Shown piece after piece: positions 6,483 to 14,184 of a stretch of 46,385 nucleotides of DNA; position 1 is the first letter of the stretch, and each line of letters begins with the position of its first letter. The DNA comes from Fibrobacter sp. UBA4375 (lineage in GTDB: Bacteria; Fibrobacterota; Fibrobacteria; Fibrobacterales; Fibrobacteraceae): assembly GCA_002391195.1 (NCBI GenBank), contig DGRZ01000002.1, forward strand, positions 1 through 46,385, in the 5' to 3' direction. The notes below the pieces were generated by a model. It worked only from the letters and a program-made list of their open reading frames with translations. It was not told the DNA's origin and did no database searches. The translations under genes were made by a program, and so were the position numbers.

Positions 6483-8771
6483 TTAAGGGTTCGTATATTC
6501 CGGAGCGTTGGAATTAACCGCTTTGACCGTGGGGCAGGTCAAGGTTACCGAAGTGTTTTCTGCGGTGGTAACCTTGACTGTGGGGCTTGCGGTTTGGCCT
6601 TTTTCGGTGAATGTCATTGTTGCAGTGCCCGCAGTGCCTGTGGCCTCTGTCCAAGCGTAGGACGTAATGTCTGCAAGGGCATGACATCCGCTTACGGTCC
6701 AGGTGACGGTTACATCACCATTGCCAACATCTGGGGTGGTTTCGCTGGCTTCGCAGGTGCAACCTGTTAACGGTGCTCCTGTCACCTGTACGGACCCGCA
6801 ACTGATGGTCTTTTCGCCCAGTTTGACGGAGGCGGAGAAGTTCCCGGTGGTTGAGTATGTTGCAGTCGCTGTCTTTCCGTCGGAACCGCACTTGCCGCTA
6901 GAAGATGCCGGGTTGGCCCCATTCAATGTCCAGTCGCAAGTGGAATTTTTAACAAAATACTGATATTCCATCATTTCGGTTACAGAGCTACCACTGGGCG
7001 AAACCGGCGTGAACACCCAGTTTACCGATTCTCCCTTGTAAATGTTGGTTTTGTTGGGTGCACAAGTTCCAGCGGGGGTGTACTTGATTTTCCAGCTGTA
7101 GGTGCCAGCCCCGGAAATGTCGGTGCAGATGTACTTTTCGCCGTTATTGGCTTCGCTCTCTTCATTCAGACGAGCCTTCGTGCATCCGCCCATGCCCAGA
7201 TTGCAATCATTGTAGTCGCCCTGACGCCAGGCGTCACCGTCATATACATAGCAGGTGCTGCTGTAAACATCGCCTTGTTTGGCGTCTCCGTCTTTGCCCG
7301 CTTCCCAGCCGTAGGTATCGTATTCGATTTGCTTGGCTTCGGTCCATTCGCCGTCCTTGCAGATATACCAGGTGTTTTTAACCTTACCTACAGAATCTGC
7401 CGTAGCCTTCACGCAACCGCCCAGCACGGATTCGATTTCATCTGCGACATTCCATTTCTTGCCGTTGAACACATAGACGGTGTCCGTCACGTCGCCTTTC
7501 TTGATGTCTCCTTCGGTGGCGTCTTTCCAGCCGTAGGTGTCTTTCTCCATGGTGGAGGCTTCTTCCCAGCTATTGTCCCTGCAAATGTACCAGGTCTTGT
7601 CGCTGCCCTTTCCGACGGTCCCTTCCTTGGCTTCGGTACAACCGTCCAGTTTCAGGCTGCAGTCGGAATCGTTGGCGTCACGCCACGTGCCTTCTTCAAA
7701 CACGTAGCAGTTGGTGGTGACGGAGTCGCCATAGCGGGATTCCCCTTCTTTTCCGGCTTTCCAACTGTGGGTGTCCTTCGAGAAGTCGGTGGCTTCCAGC
7801 CAGGCCCCGTCGAGGCAGATGAACTCCATGTCCTTCAGGGCGCTAGAAGAATTGCCGTTCTTCTTGACTTCGCCTTCGCGCTTGCTGTTGCAGGTGCCCA
7901 GCTTGAAGTTTTCCCACCAGAAGCTGTTCACGTACTTCTCGAATGCGGGAACCTTGTCGGAAAGTTCCCAATCCTCGATGTTCTTGCGGATGCTAGCAAG
8001 GCCTCCCTTCAGGCTGGTTTTTGCGGCCCAGTCGGCGATGGCGGTCTGAACCTTTTCGTTGTCCCACACGCCGTCGGCCTCGATATCGCTGGCGTAGTCC
8101 GCCAATCTCTTGCTGAAGGCCCCTTCCTTTAGGTCGCTTTGCATCAAGGTGCTTATGGCAAGCAGAGCTGCGCTTCCGTCGCTCGTGCCGAAGATGTTCA
8201 TGTCTTCGGAATTTCCGAAATCGCCCTGGATTCCGAAGGAGGCGAGAATTTCATTTTCGGCCTGTTCCTTCGCCTTCTTGACGGTAAGGTCGTTGTTCTT
8301 CAGCAGGTAGAGGGAACGCTCGTGTTCCAGGTGGGTGAGCAGGTTCACGTTTACCTGGCTGCGGTTGCTCAGGTCTGTAAAGGCGTAAAGCGTCACCTGG
8401 GATTCGGATTCCTTGCCGGTCACTTCGTTGAGGTAGAATCCGTTGGCCTTCAGCAGGGCGAATTGGGATTCCAGGTTGATCACATCGACGGAGAATTCCC
8501 CGCGGTCGCCCTTGATCTTGCCTTCGTAACTGCGGCCGGTTTGGGCGAGGGTCTTGCCCTCCAGTTCCTGCACGGTCACGCTGGCCCCTTCTACGAAGGG
8601 CCCCTTCTGGGATACGCCGGAAATCGTCTTGTTCTCGATGGTGACGATTTCTTCGGCAATGATTTCACCGTCCTCGACAGAGCCCCCGGCCATGCCGCCA
8701 GAGCTGCTGTCATCTCCGCAGGCCGCAAAAATGCAGGCGGTGGAAAGGGATAATTTTAGGAGCTTGTTCAT
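6483..8771 (-). CDS. Large repeat-containing lipoprotein
   Basis: 762 residues. The N-terminus is a lipoprotein signal: Lys, hydrophobic core, then lipobox IFAAC with the acceptor Cys near residue 18, followed by Asp-Asp-Ser-Ser-Ser. Residues about 55-300 form a domain containing GVSQKGPFVEGASVTVQEL. Residues about 313-545 hold three repeats of roughly 75 residues, each with YIC.DG.W.EA, a DTYGW-like core, a Tyr-Val-Phe segment and GGCT/VKA; each carries paired Cys and several Trp, suggesting carbohydrate or surface binding. The C-terminus has Ig-like, Cys- and Thr-rich segments. It is probably outer-membrane anchored and surface exposed. The TIGR02147 gene ends 16 bp upstream, so the two form an operon. 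No catalytic motif seen. Confidence 0.8.
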   Translation of the reverse strand: MNKLLKLSLSTACIFAACGDDSSSGGMAGGSVEDGEIIAEEIVTIENKTISGVSQKGPFVEGASVTVQELEGKTLAQTGRSYEGKIKGDRGEFSVDVINLESQFALLKANGFYLNEVTGKESESQVTLYAFTDLSNRSQVNVNLLTHLEHERSLYLLKNNDLTVKKAKEQAENEILASFGIQGDFGNSEDMNIFGTSDGSAALLAISTLMQSDLKEGAFSKRLADYASDIEADGVWDNEKVQTAIADWAAKTSLKGGLASIRKNIEDWELSDKVPAFEKYVNSFWWENFKLGTCNSKREGEVKKNGNSSSALKDMEFICLDGAWLEATDFSKDTHSWKAGKEGESRYGDSVTTNCYVFEEGTWRDANDSDCSLKLDGCTEAKEGTVGKGSDKTWYICRDNSWEEASTMEKDTYGWKDATEGDIKKGDVTDTVYVFNGKKWNVADEIESVLGGCVKATADSVGKVKNTWYICKDGEWTEAKQIEYDTYGWEAGKDGDAKQGDVYSSTCYVYDGDAWRQGDYNDCNLGMGGCTKARLNEESEANNGEKYICTDISGAGTYSWKIKYTPAGTCAPNKTNIYKGESVNWVFTPVSPSGSSVTEMMEYQYFVKNSTCDWTLNGANPASSSGKCGSDGKTATATYSTTGNFSASVKLGEKTISCGSVQVTGAPLTGCTCEASETTPDVGNGDVTVTWTVSGCHALADITSYAWTEATGTAGTATMTFTEKGQTASPTVKVTTAENTSVTLTCPTVKAVNSNAPEYTNP

Positions 8772-8786
8772 TTTCTCCTCCTTTGG

Positions 8787-9641
8787 TTAAAGGGGTTGTT
8801 TTAAAGGTGTCGCCATGTTGGTCAGCGGGAACAGCTGCATGTTCAGGCGGTAAACTTCTTCGGTCTTGGCGCTTTCGGTGGCAATGGCCACGATACGGCG
8901 ACGGCACTCGGCCAGTTCTTCTACAATTTTGGCGTAGGCTTCGCGGGTTATACCTAGAGTCAAACCGGTAATGTTACGGTCTTGGGCGGGGTCGTTTTTC
9001 AGGGTATCGACGGCGAGTTCCGCCATTTGCACCTGCAGGTCGTGGGCCACGGCTTTCTGGACGGTCCTGGTGCTGCGGGAGGGGTGGCTCATGCGGAGCG
9101 AACGGTCGGCCTGCCGGTAATGACCCTGTTCGTCTTGGGTCAAGTAGCCCGCCTTCTGTAAAAAGTCCAGAATCTCCCGGACTTCGCCGGTCTTTACGCG
9201 GTAGCGGGTGGCCCTGGAAATCTCTTTCGGGGTCGCGCCATCCATGGCGGGAGCGAGTTCACGGATAAGGGAATTCTTCCACGACTTGAAAAATTGGTAT
9301 TCCTCGGCGGTGACCAGCTTCACCTTGTGGATGCGGGCCAGCTCGGCGATTTCTTCCAGGATGCCCTTCTTGTCGCTTTCCTTCTTCGCGTTGTCCAGGG
9401 CCACCAGCTTGCAGAAGAAGGTGGACTCGAACCCGGCAAGACCCATGGCGCTTGCCACTTGCGGCGCGGAACGCTCCCCCAGGTTTTTCTTGCCTTCGCA
9501 AACATATTGCAAAAACACGGGGGACGAAAGTCCGGCGCTCTCCGCAAATGAGGCCCACGAAAAACCCTTGCGGGCCTTTCGCTCTTCGTAATAATCCCGG
9601 ATGCATTCCCGGTAGTCGATGTATTCGATAATGGGTCTCAT
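8787..9641 (-). CDS. TIGR02147/DUF4423 family protein, putative HTH regulator
   Basis: 284 residues from ATG 9641. The N-terminus (YIDYRECIRDYYEERK..) followed by FAESAGLSSPVFLQYVCEGKKNL and a PQVASAMGL segment looks like a Cro/CI-type helix-turn-helix; the C-terminal domain ends with YRLNMQLFPLTN, the DUF4423 signature. The paralog at 25875-26714 aligns along its whole length, and its N-terminus fixes the start here. The GGAGG site is unusually close to the ATG (1 nt). TIGR02147 was described as a paralogous family of Fibrobacter succinogenes; a regulatory role is inferred, not proven. It precedes a lipoprotein gene, as the second copy does, suggesting that it regulates its neighbour. The AT-rich upstream region holds inverted and direct repeats that could be operators. 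Confidence 0.8.
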   Translation of the reverse strand: MRPIIEYIDYRECIRDYYEERKARKGFSWASFAESAGLSSPVFLQYVCEGKKNLGERSAPQVASAMGLAGFESTFFCKLVALDNAKKESDKKGILEEIAELARIHKVKLVTAEEYQFFKSWKNSLIRELAPAMDGATPKEISRATRYRVKTGEVREILDFLQKAGYLTQDEQGHYRQADRSLRMSHPSRSTRTVQKAVAHDLQVQMAELAVDTLKNDPAQDRNITGLTLGITREAYAKIVEELAECRRRIVAIATESAKTEEVYRLNMQLFPLTNMATPLKQPL

Positions 9642-9694
9642 GCCTCCAAATATATACTCTAAAAAATTATTTTGCAATAGCTGGAATATAAAAA

Positions 9695-9925
9695 ACTTAA
9701 AATTTATCTAAAAATAGCCAATTTTTGCAAAAATTTGCAAAAATTTTTATAAGGATGGAATATGCTTGACGAAAATAATCTTTTTTGCTAAAAATTATAG
9801 TTTTAGATATGGAATGGGTTTATTTCTTGTCTAAATCTTTGTTGGAATTAAAGATTTAGATGAAAAATATTGTAAATTTCATCTAAAAGTTAAATATTTT
9901 TATATATTTAGACAAGAAATCGTAA
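9695..9925. promoter_or_regulatory. AT-rich divergent control region with inverted repeat and TCTAAA/TTTAGA sites
   Basis: Between the divergent TIGR02147 and ATPase genes. A perfect 15-bp inverted repeat, ATTTCTTGTCTAAAT (9822-9836) and its complement (9906-9920), spans 69 bp. The core TTTAGA or its complement recurs at about 9698, 9803, 9831, 9848, 9880 and 9907. This looks like a multi-site operator for a DNA-binding protein, possibly the TIGR02147 product. Promoters for both genes must lie here, but no single -35/-10 pair stands out. Confidence 0.6.
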
Positions 9926-9938
9926 AACAGGGGTGTAA

Positions 9939-11345
9939 ATGCGCATTATCGGTAGGAAAAAGGAAATCCGCAGGCTTGACCGGTTCGTCGAATCCAAGCG
10001 CTCCGATTTTGTCGTGGTCTATGGCCGCCGCCGCGTGGGCAAGACATACCTGATTCGGGAATATTTCGACAACACTTTCGACTTTCAGGTGACGGGCATT
10101 TGTGACGGCAGCAAGGAGATGCAGCTTGCCAACTTCGGCCTCGCCCTGCAAAAATACTTTGGCGAGTCGCGAGTTCCCAGGACTTGGCTCGATGCGTTTT
10201 CGCTTTTGCAGGCGGGGCTAGAAAAAAAGAATACCGGCGAAAAGCTGGTCGTGTTCTTTGACGAAATGCCGTGGATGGATTCCCAGAAATCCGACTTCTT
10301 GAGAGCGTTCGAAGTCTTTTGGAACGGCTACGCCGCCTGGGACAACAACATTTTGCTGATTGTATGCGGTTCGGCAACCACATGGCTCACAGACAACATC
10401 TTGAACAATGTCGGCGGACTTTACAACCGCGCCACGGGCCGCATTTTCCTTGAACCGTTTACTTTGGGAGAGGTTGAAGAATTCCTGAACGACAAGGGTA
10501 TCATCTGGAACCGCTACGACATCATCCAGCTTTACATGGTCATGGGAGGAATCCCGTTCTACTTGAGCCACCTGCAAAAGGAACTATCCCTGGCACAGAA
10601 CATCGATGAACTTTTTTTCAAGCCGCACGGAAAACTTTGGAACGAGTTCAACAACCTTTATGCGACGTTGTTCAAAAACGCGGATGCGCACATCAAGGTC
10701 GTGGAGGCGCTTTCCCAAAAGAACAAGGGACTCACCAAGAAAGAAATTTCCGAAGCGACAAAGTTGCCCGAAAACGGAACGCTTACAAAGATTCTCGACA
10801 ACCTCTCCAATTCAGGATTCATTCGCCCCTACAACTACTACGGCAACAAGAAGAAGCTGACGACTTACCAGCTCGCCGACTACTACACCCTTTTCTACTT
10901 CCGTTTTTTGAAAGACCAGAACGGCAAGGACGAAAACTATTGGCAAAACACGCTGGACAATCCGGCGAAGCGGGCGTGGTGCGGGTATTCCTTCGAGCAG
11001 GTCTGCAAGGACCATATCGACAAAATCAAGGACAAGCTCGGCATCGCGGGAGTCCTTACCGAAAGGTCGTCGTGGTCCAGCAAGGGGGAACCCGGCGCGC
11101 AAATCGACCTGGTCATCGAACGCCGCGACAGGATTATCGACCTGTGCGAAATGAAGTTTTCGCAGTCTGAATTTACAATTGATAAAGAATACGACTTGGC
11201 CTTGCGAAACAAGATGGAGACTTTCAGGACGGAGACCAAGACCAAAAAGGCCCTGCACCTGGTCTTTATCACCACCTACGGGCTAAAACGCAACATGTAT
11301 AGCGGCATCGCCCAGGCCGAAGTCAAGGGCGACGACCTGTTCTAG
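9939..11345 (+). CDS. Archaeal-type ATPase with DUF234 nuclease-like C-terminus
   Basis: 468 residues. The N-terminal P-loop domain has Walker A GRRRVGKT (about residues 29-36) and Walker B VVFFDEMPW (about residues 103-111), typical of the ATPase_2 family. It is followed by a winged-helix segment (LSQKNKGLTKKEISEATKLP) and a DUF234 region, where QIDLVIERR...DLCEMKF fits a PD-(D/E)xK nuclease core with Asp, Glu and Lys in order. Family members occur widely in prokaryotes; roles are poorly known and some are suspected of defence or mobile-element functions. The gene stands alone: divergent from a regulator gene and convergent with a lipoprotein gene only 2 bp from its stop. The start has a GGGG-type ribosome-binding site. 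A different ATPase/nuclease-like family (DUF4143) is encoded at 39125. Confidence 0.85.
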   Translation: MRIIGRKKEIRRLDRFVESKRSDFVVVYGRRRVGKTYLIREYFDNTFDFQVTGICDGSKEMQLANFGLALQKYFGESRVPRTWLDAFSLLQAGLEKKNTGEKLVVFFDEMPWMDSQKSDFLRAFEVFWNGYAAWDNNILLIVCGSATTWLTDNILNNVGGLYNRATGRIFLEPFTLGEVEEFLNDKGIIWNRYDIIQLYMVMGGIPFYLSHLQKELSLAQNIDELFFKPHGKLWNEFNNLYATLFKNADAHIKVVEALSQKNKGLTKKEISEATKLPENGTLTKILDNLSNSGFIRPYNYYGNKKKLTTYQLADYYTLFYFRFLKDQNGKDENYWQNTLDNPAKRAWCGYSFEQVCKDHIDKIKDKLGIAGVLTERSSWSSKGEPGAQIDLVIERRDRIIDLCEMKFSQSEFTIDKEYDLALRNKMETFRTETKTKKALHLVFITTYGLKRNMYSGIAQAEVKGDDLF

Positions 11346-11347
11346 AA

Positions 11348-12025
11348 TTATCGGTTAAGGAGCGGCGTCCTCAAGAGGATTTTTTTGGCAAGCCCCTTGA
11401 CGCACTTCTCCCAATCCCCGGTTGTCATGGCGTAGGTGAACCTGCTTCTTTGCGACTGGCGGCCGAAAGCAAGCCTGTCTCCTGTTTTGGCATCATAAAA
11501 GGCGTAATCTGACGAAACCCATAATGCATTTTCGGTATAGTAGTTGTTGATATTGTCTCCATTCATGTTTTGGTTGGTATTAGGCATGGTGGTTTGGAAA
11601 CCGTGGTGCATATAGGAGTCTTCGCGCCGTGAGAAAACGATATTCGATAGAACTAGATAGACACCGTTGCCCTCCATACCTTTAAATGCCGGGACAATCA
11701 TGCTTGTGTCCTGAATTTCAGCGGTGTCGGGAACAATTTGACTTGAGTCGGCCTTTGTTAATGTGAATTGGACCGAATTCCTCGCAAACAGGTCCAAATA
11801 TTTTTTTAGTTCGGGGTTGAACCATTCGTCAAAATTTTCCGCATAATCCTTTAGGTCGTCCTCCAGGTCATCTTCATTCTCTATTACCGGTTCGGTGTAA
11901 ACAACGAAAACGTTTGTGGGTTTTTCTGTCCATGTGGGTTCCACAAAAAAATTGGGGACACGGGGAGCGCAACCGAAAAGAACTATGGAAAACGCAACAA
12001 GAGCGATTTTGCAAAATGAATTCAT
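11348..12025 (-). CDS. Hypothetical lipoprotein
   Basis: 225 residues from ATG 12025, chosen because AGGAGA lies 5 nt upstream and a lipoprotein signal follows directly (lipobox VLFGC, Cys near residue 19). The mature protein begins APRVPNFFVEP, has an acidic stretch (ENEDDLEDDLKDYAENFDEWF), and ends with DAKTGDRLAFGRQSQRSRF..., a pattern reminiscent of small periplasmic proteins that sense or assemble envelope components. It contains no catalytic motif that I recognise. Convergent with the ATPase gene and only 2 bp from it, so no separate terminator fits between them. Probably an envelope lipoprotein of unknown function. Confidence 0.75.
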   Translation of the reverse strand: MNSFCKIALVAFSIVLFGCAPRVPNFFVEPTWTEKPTNVFVVYTEPVIENEDDLEDDLKDYAENFDEWFNPELKKYLDLFARNSVQFTLTKADSSQIVPDTAEIQDTSMIVPAFKGMEGNGVYLVLSNIVFSRREDSYMHHGFQTTMPNTNQNMNGDNINNYYTENALWVSSDYAFYDAKTGDRLAFGRQSQRSRFTYAMTTGDWEKCVKGLAKKILLRTPLLNR

Positions 12026-12058
12026 GGGGTTCTCCTTTTTTGCAGTATAATTTAACAA

Positions 12059-12338
12059 ATGATTCCAGAAGCTTGCGGGGGTGTTAGGGGGTGTCCCCCT
12101 AGGAGACCTTTGGACACTTGGCCTTTTATACGACTCTTAGTGCTTTAGCACTTAGTGGAGTTATGCCCTTTGGGTAAGGCCTTAGTGTACATGGCCACCT
12201 TTAGGTGGTGGGGTAGCGACCCTTCGGCCCCTCGACAAGCTCGGGGACCTTACTCCGGTTGGCGAGCCTGTCGAGCCACAGGGACCTTTGTCACAGAGAC
12301 TGACGATGGAAGCTAGGGGGAGGCTTCCCCCCTTGGGT
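12059..12338. other. Non-coding, hairpin-rich intergenic stretch
   Basis: About 280 bp without a supported gene. It holds several short perfect stems: TAGGGGG/CCCCCTA (12085-12101), AGTGC-TTTA-GCACT (12139-12152), CCACC-TTTA-GGTGG (12195-12208), and GACAAGCTCGGGGACC/GAGCCTGTCGAG words further right. Two hairpins share the loop TTTA. It may be a cluster of decayed REP-like elements or a structured RNA; I cannot match it to a known RNA. Confidence 0.45.
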
Positions 12339-12365
12339 AAAAAAAGAACCCCTCCGAAGAGGGGT
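12339..12365 (-). terminator. Rho-independent terminator after tRNA-Gly
   Basis: ACCCCTC / GAGGGGT stem with a TTCG-type loop (12348-12365), followed on the minus strand by TCTTTTTTT. It starts 6 nt after the tRNA 3' end. Confidence 0.9.
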
Positions 12366-12370
12366 CCAAG

Positions 12371-12442
12371 AGCGGCGGACCGGGATCGAACCGGCAACCA
12401 TTAGCTTGGAAGGCTAAGGCTCTACCATTGAGCTACCGCCGC
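12371..12442 (-). tRNA. tRNA-Gly (TCC anticodon)
   Basis: A 72-nt cloverleaf on the minus strand: acceptor stem GCGGCGG/CCGCCGC, D-arm TAGCTCAATGGTAGA, anticodon loop CTTCCAA with anticodon TCC reading GGA/GGG, and T-arm GGTTCGATCCC. The 3' CCA is not encoded and must be added. A strong terminator follows, so it is a single-gene transcript. Confidence 0.95.
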
Positions 12443-12497
12443 GAGCAAGCACAATTATACAAAAATCGGGCGTTTTTTAAAGGGGTTGGCCCAAAAC

Positions 12498-12526
12498 TTG
12501 TTGGAAATTTTTCTGAATCTTACTAA
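12498..12526 (+). promoter_or_regulatory. Putative sigma-70 promoter for infC-rpmI-rplT
   Basis: TTGTTG (12498-12503) and TACTAA (12521-12526) are spaced 17 bp, 38 bp before the infC start. A plausible but weak match. Confidence 0.4.
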
Positions 12527-12563
12527 ATTTTGCCCCACATTAACCTTATACCGAGGAGCTTAC

Positions 12564-13187
12564 TTGTACCCTAATCCGCGCGACCGCCGCATGCCCAACC
12601 GTCAGAGTGACGGAACTCGTATCAACGAGGACATCCACATTTCGCCCATTCGACTGGTGAAGGAGGACGGCGAGGCCGTCATCATCGAGACGAGCAAGGC
12701 GCTGCAGATGGCAAAGGACGCCGGACTGGACCTGGTGGAGGTGTCTCCCAACGCCAAGCCGCCGGTATGCCGCATCATCAACTACGGCAAGTTCAAGTTC
12801 GAGCAAATCAAGAAGGCCAAGGCCGCCAAGGCGAAGCAGCACGTGGTGAAGCTGAAAGAAATCAAGATGCACCCGAAGACCGCCGAGAACGACTACCAGT
12901 ACCGGATCAAGCAGGCCTCCGAGTTCCTTCAAGACGGTATGAAGGTGAAACTGATTATGCAGTTCCGTGGGCGCGAGATGGCGCACATGGACTACGGCAA
13001 GCGCCTGATGGAGCGCGCTAAAGAAGAGTTGCTCCAGTTTGGCGATTTGGAAATGGATTCACGGGTGGAAGGCAACACCATGCTCTCTATCTATGGTCCA
13101 AAACGCGGTGCAGGCTCTGCCAAAAAGCAGGACCAGGCACCAAAGCCCGTAACCGAGCCAAAGGCAGCAGGTGAGGCTTCAACTTAA
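12564..13187 (+). CDS. infC: Translation initiation factor IF-3
   Basis: 207 residues. IF-3 binds the 30S subunit, blocks 50S joining and proofreads initiator-tRNA/start-codon pairing. The family core is complete: RINEDI..., the segment VSPNAKPPVCRIINYGKFKFEQ, the lysine-rich linker, KEIKMHPKTAENDYQYR, and the C-terminal FRGREMAHMDYGKRLM. The C-terminus carries a Lys/Pro/Ala-rich tail (about 25 residues) not needed for the core. The start chosen is TTG 12564, because GAGGAG (12553-12558) lies 5 nt upstream; ATG 12591 is in frame but lacks a ribosome-binding site. A rare non-AUG start is typical of infC, where IF-3 discriminates against it and so represses its own translation. First gene of the infC-rpmI-rplT operon. 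Confidence 0.95.
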   Translation: MYPNPRDRRMPNRQSDGTRINEDIHISPIRLVKEDGEAVIIETSKALQMAKDAGLDLVEVSPNAKPPVCRIINYGKFKFEQIKKAKAAKAKQHVVKLKEIKMHPKTAENDYQYRIKQASEFLQDGMKVKLIMQFRGREMAHMDYGKRLMERAKEELLQFGDLEMDSRVEGNTMLSIYGPKRGAGSAKKQDQAPKPVTEPKAAGEAST

Positions 13188-13202
13188 ACCCAAGAGGTAA
13201 AA

Positions 13203-13400
13203 ATGCCTAAAATGAAAACACACAGCGGTGCAAAAAAGCGCTTCCGCGTGACTGGCTCCGGCCACGTCAAGTTCAAGCGTGCTGGTATGCGCCACATTCT
13301 TGCCAAGATGACCACCAAGCGTAAGCGTAACCTGCGTAAGGGCGCTCTCGTTAAGAAAGTCGATGTTTACCATGTCAAGCGTCTGCTTGTCCAAGCATAA
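13203..13400 (+). CDS. rpmI: 50S ribosomal protein L35
   Basis: 65 residues, the usual L35 length. It begins MPKMKTHSGAKKRFRVTGSG and ends with KRLLVQA, with HILAKM and a KRKRNLR basic patch as in the family. It is a 23S rRNA-binding protein of the large subunit. It lies 15 bp after infC with an AGAGGT ribosome-binding site and 11 bp before rplT, the canonical infC-rpmI-rplT operon. In many bacteria L20 represses rpmI-rplT translation; no such pseudoknot could be confirmed by eye. Confidence 0.97.
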   Translation: MPKMKTHSGAKKRFRVTGSGHVKFKRAGMRHILAKMTTKRKRNLRKGALVKKVDVYHVKRLLVQA

Positions 13401-13411
13401 GGAGTGTAAGA

Positions 13412-13762
13412 ATGCCACGCGCTAAAACCAGAGTTCCTTCCCGCGAACGCCGCAAAAAAATCCTCAAGGCCGCCAAGGGTTTCTATGGCCGTCGCAAGAG
13501 CAACCTCCGCCTTGCCATTGACGCCGTAGCCCACGCCGGTCAGTATGCCTACGCTCACCGCCGCGACAAGAAGGGCGATTTCCGCACTCTGTGGATCACC
13601 CGCTTGAACGCTGCAGTCCGCGAACACGGCATCAGCTACAGCCAGTTCATCTTCAAGCTTTCCAAGTCGGGCATCCAGCTGAACCGCAAGGTCCTTGCTG
13701 ACATGGCCGTCGCCGATCCTGAAGCATTCGCCAAGGTCGTGGAAACCGTGAAGGCTGCCTAA
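13412..13762 (+). CDS. rplT: 50S ribosomal protein L20
   Basis: 116 residues. It begins MPRAKTRVPSRERRKKILKAAKGFYGRRKSNLRLA, the basic RNA-binding extension of L20, followed by the family core HAGQYAYAHRRDKKGDFRTLWITRLNAA. It is needed early in 50S assembly and acts as translational repressor of its operon in several bacteria. GGAGTG precedes the ATG. The last 57 nt of the gene plus the following 24 nt are duplicated 335 bp downstream (14041-14121), leaving an rplT remnant beyond the terminator. The functional copy is intact. Confidence 0.97.
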   Translation: MPRAKTRVPSRERRKKILKAAKGFYGRRKSNLRLAIDAVAHAGQYAYAHRRDKKGDFRTLWITRLNAAVREHGISYSQFIFKLSKSGIQLNRKVLADMAVADPEAFAKVVETVKAA

Positions 13763-13786
13763 TAGCTGAACAAACGCGAGAAATTG
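13706..13786 (+). repeat. rplT 3' end, copy 1 of an 81-bp direct repeat
   Basis: This stretch covers the last 18 codons and stop of rplT and the start of its terminator region. It recurs at 14041-14121 with two substitutions. The copies flank a 254-bp insert, in the manner of a site-specific insertion or a local duplication. Confidence 0.9.
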
Positions 13787-13820
13787 TCCCCTGCCGGTAA
13801 AACGGCGGGGGACTTTTTTT
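13786..13820 (+). terminator. Rho-independent terminator of infC-rpmI-rplT
   Basis: GTCCCCTGCCG / CGGCGGGGGAC stem with a short loop, followed by seven T residues. Confidence 0.95.
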
Positions 13821-13857
13821 GAATGCGCAACGGTCGGCAAGGCCATGGTGAGCTGTA

Positions 13858-14035
13858 GCGGCTTGTATTAACAAGCCGCGGAAGCGAGAGTGAGGCGATT
13901 CCGGAGAAGCGTCGCCCAATGAGGAGCCGAACGGTCATTTCCGTGAGCCGGAGTCGCCAAGCGCAAGCTGGCGATGTAGGCGAGAGTGAGGCGATTCCGG
14001 AGAATCGTCACCCAATGAGGAGCCGAACGGTCATT
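13858..14035. repeat. Insert between the rplT duplicates: hairpin plus 56-bp tandem repeat
   Basis: The insert contains a perfect 9-bp hairpin (GCGGCTTGT-ATTA-ACAAGCCGC, 13858-13879). Two copies of a 56-bp unit follow, 13884-13939 and 13980-14035, offset by 96 bp and differing at two positions. The unit begins GCGAGAGTGAGGCGATTCCG. No open reading frame of note is present. It could be a small mobile or repetitive element, or a structured RNA unit. Confidence 0.75.
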
Positions 14036-14040
14036 ATACT

Positions 14041-14121
14041 GCCGTCGCCGATCCCGAAGCATTCGCCAAGGTCGTGGAAACCGTGAAGGCTGCTTAATAG
14101 CTGAACAAACGCGAGAAATTG
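14041..14121 (+). pseudogene. Duplicated rplT 3' fragment (copy 2 of the 81-bp repeat)
   Basis: Near-identical copy of 13706-13786: the rplT last codons, stop and leader into a terminator. It lacks the rest of the gene and is not translated as L20. The terminator that follows differs from the one after copy 1, so only the region up to the hairpin was duplicated or one terminator was replaced. Confidence 0.85.
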
Positions 14122-14151
14122 CGCTCCGCTTGAAAAAGCGGGGCGCTTTTT
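14121..14151 (+). terminator. Second Rho-independent terminator, after the rplT fragment
   Basis: GCGCTCCGCTT / AAGCGGGGCGC stem (one wobble pair) with a 4-nt loop, then five T residues. Convergent with the M16 peptidase gene. Confidence 0.85.
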
Positions 14152-14184
14152 GCATTTAGAACGTAACGGCGTCGGCCTTTCTCG

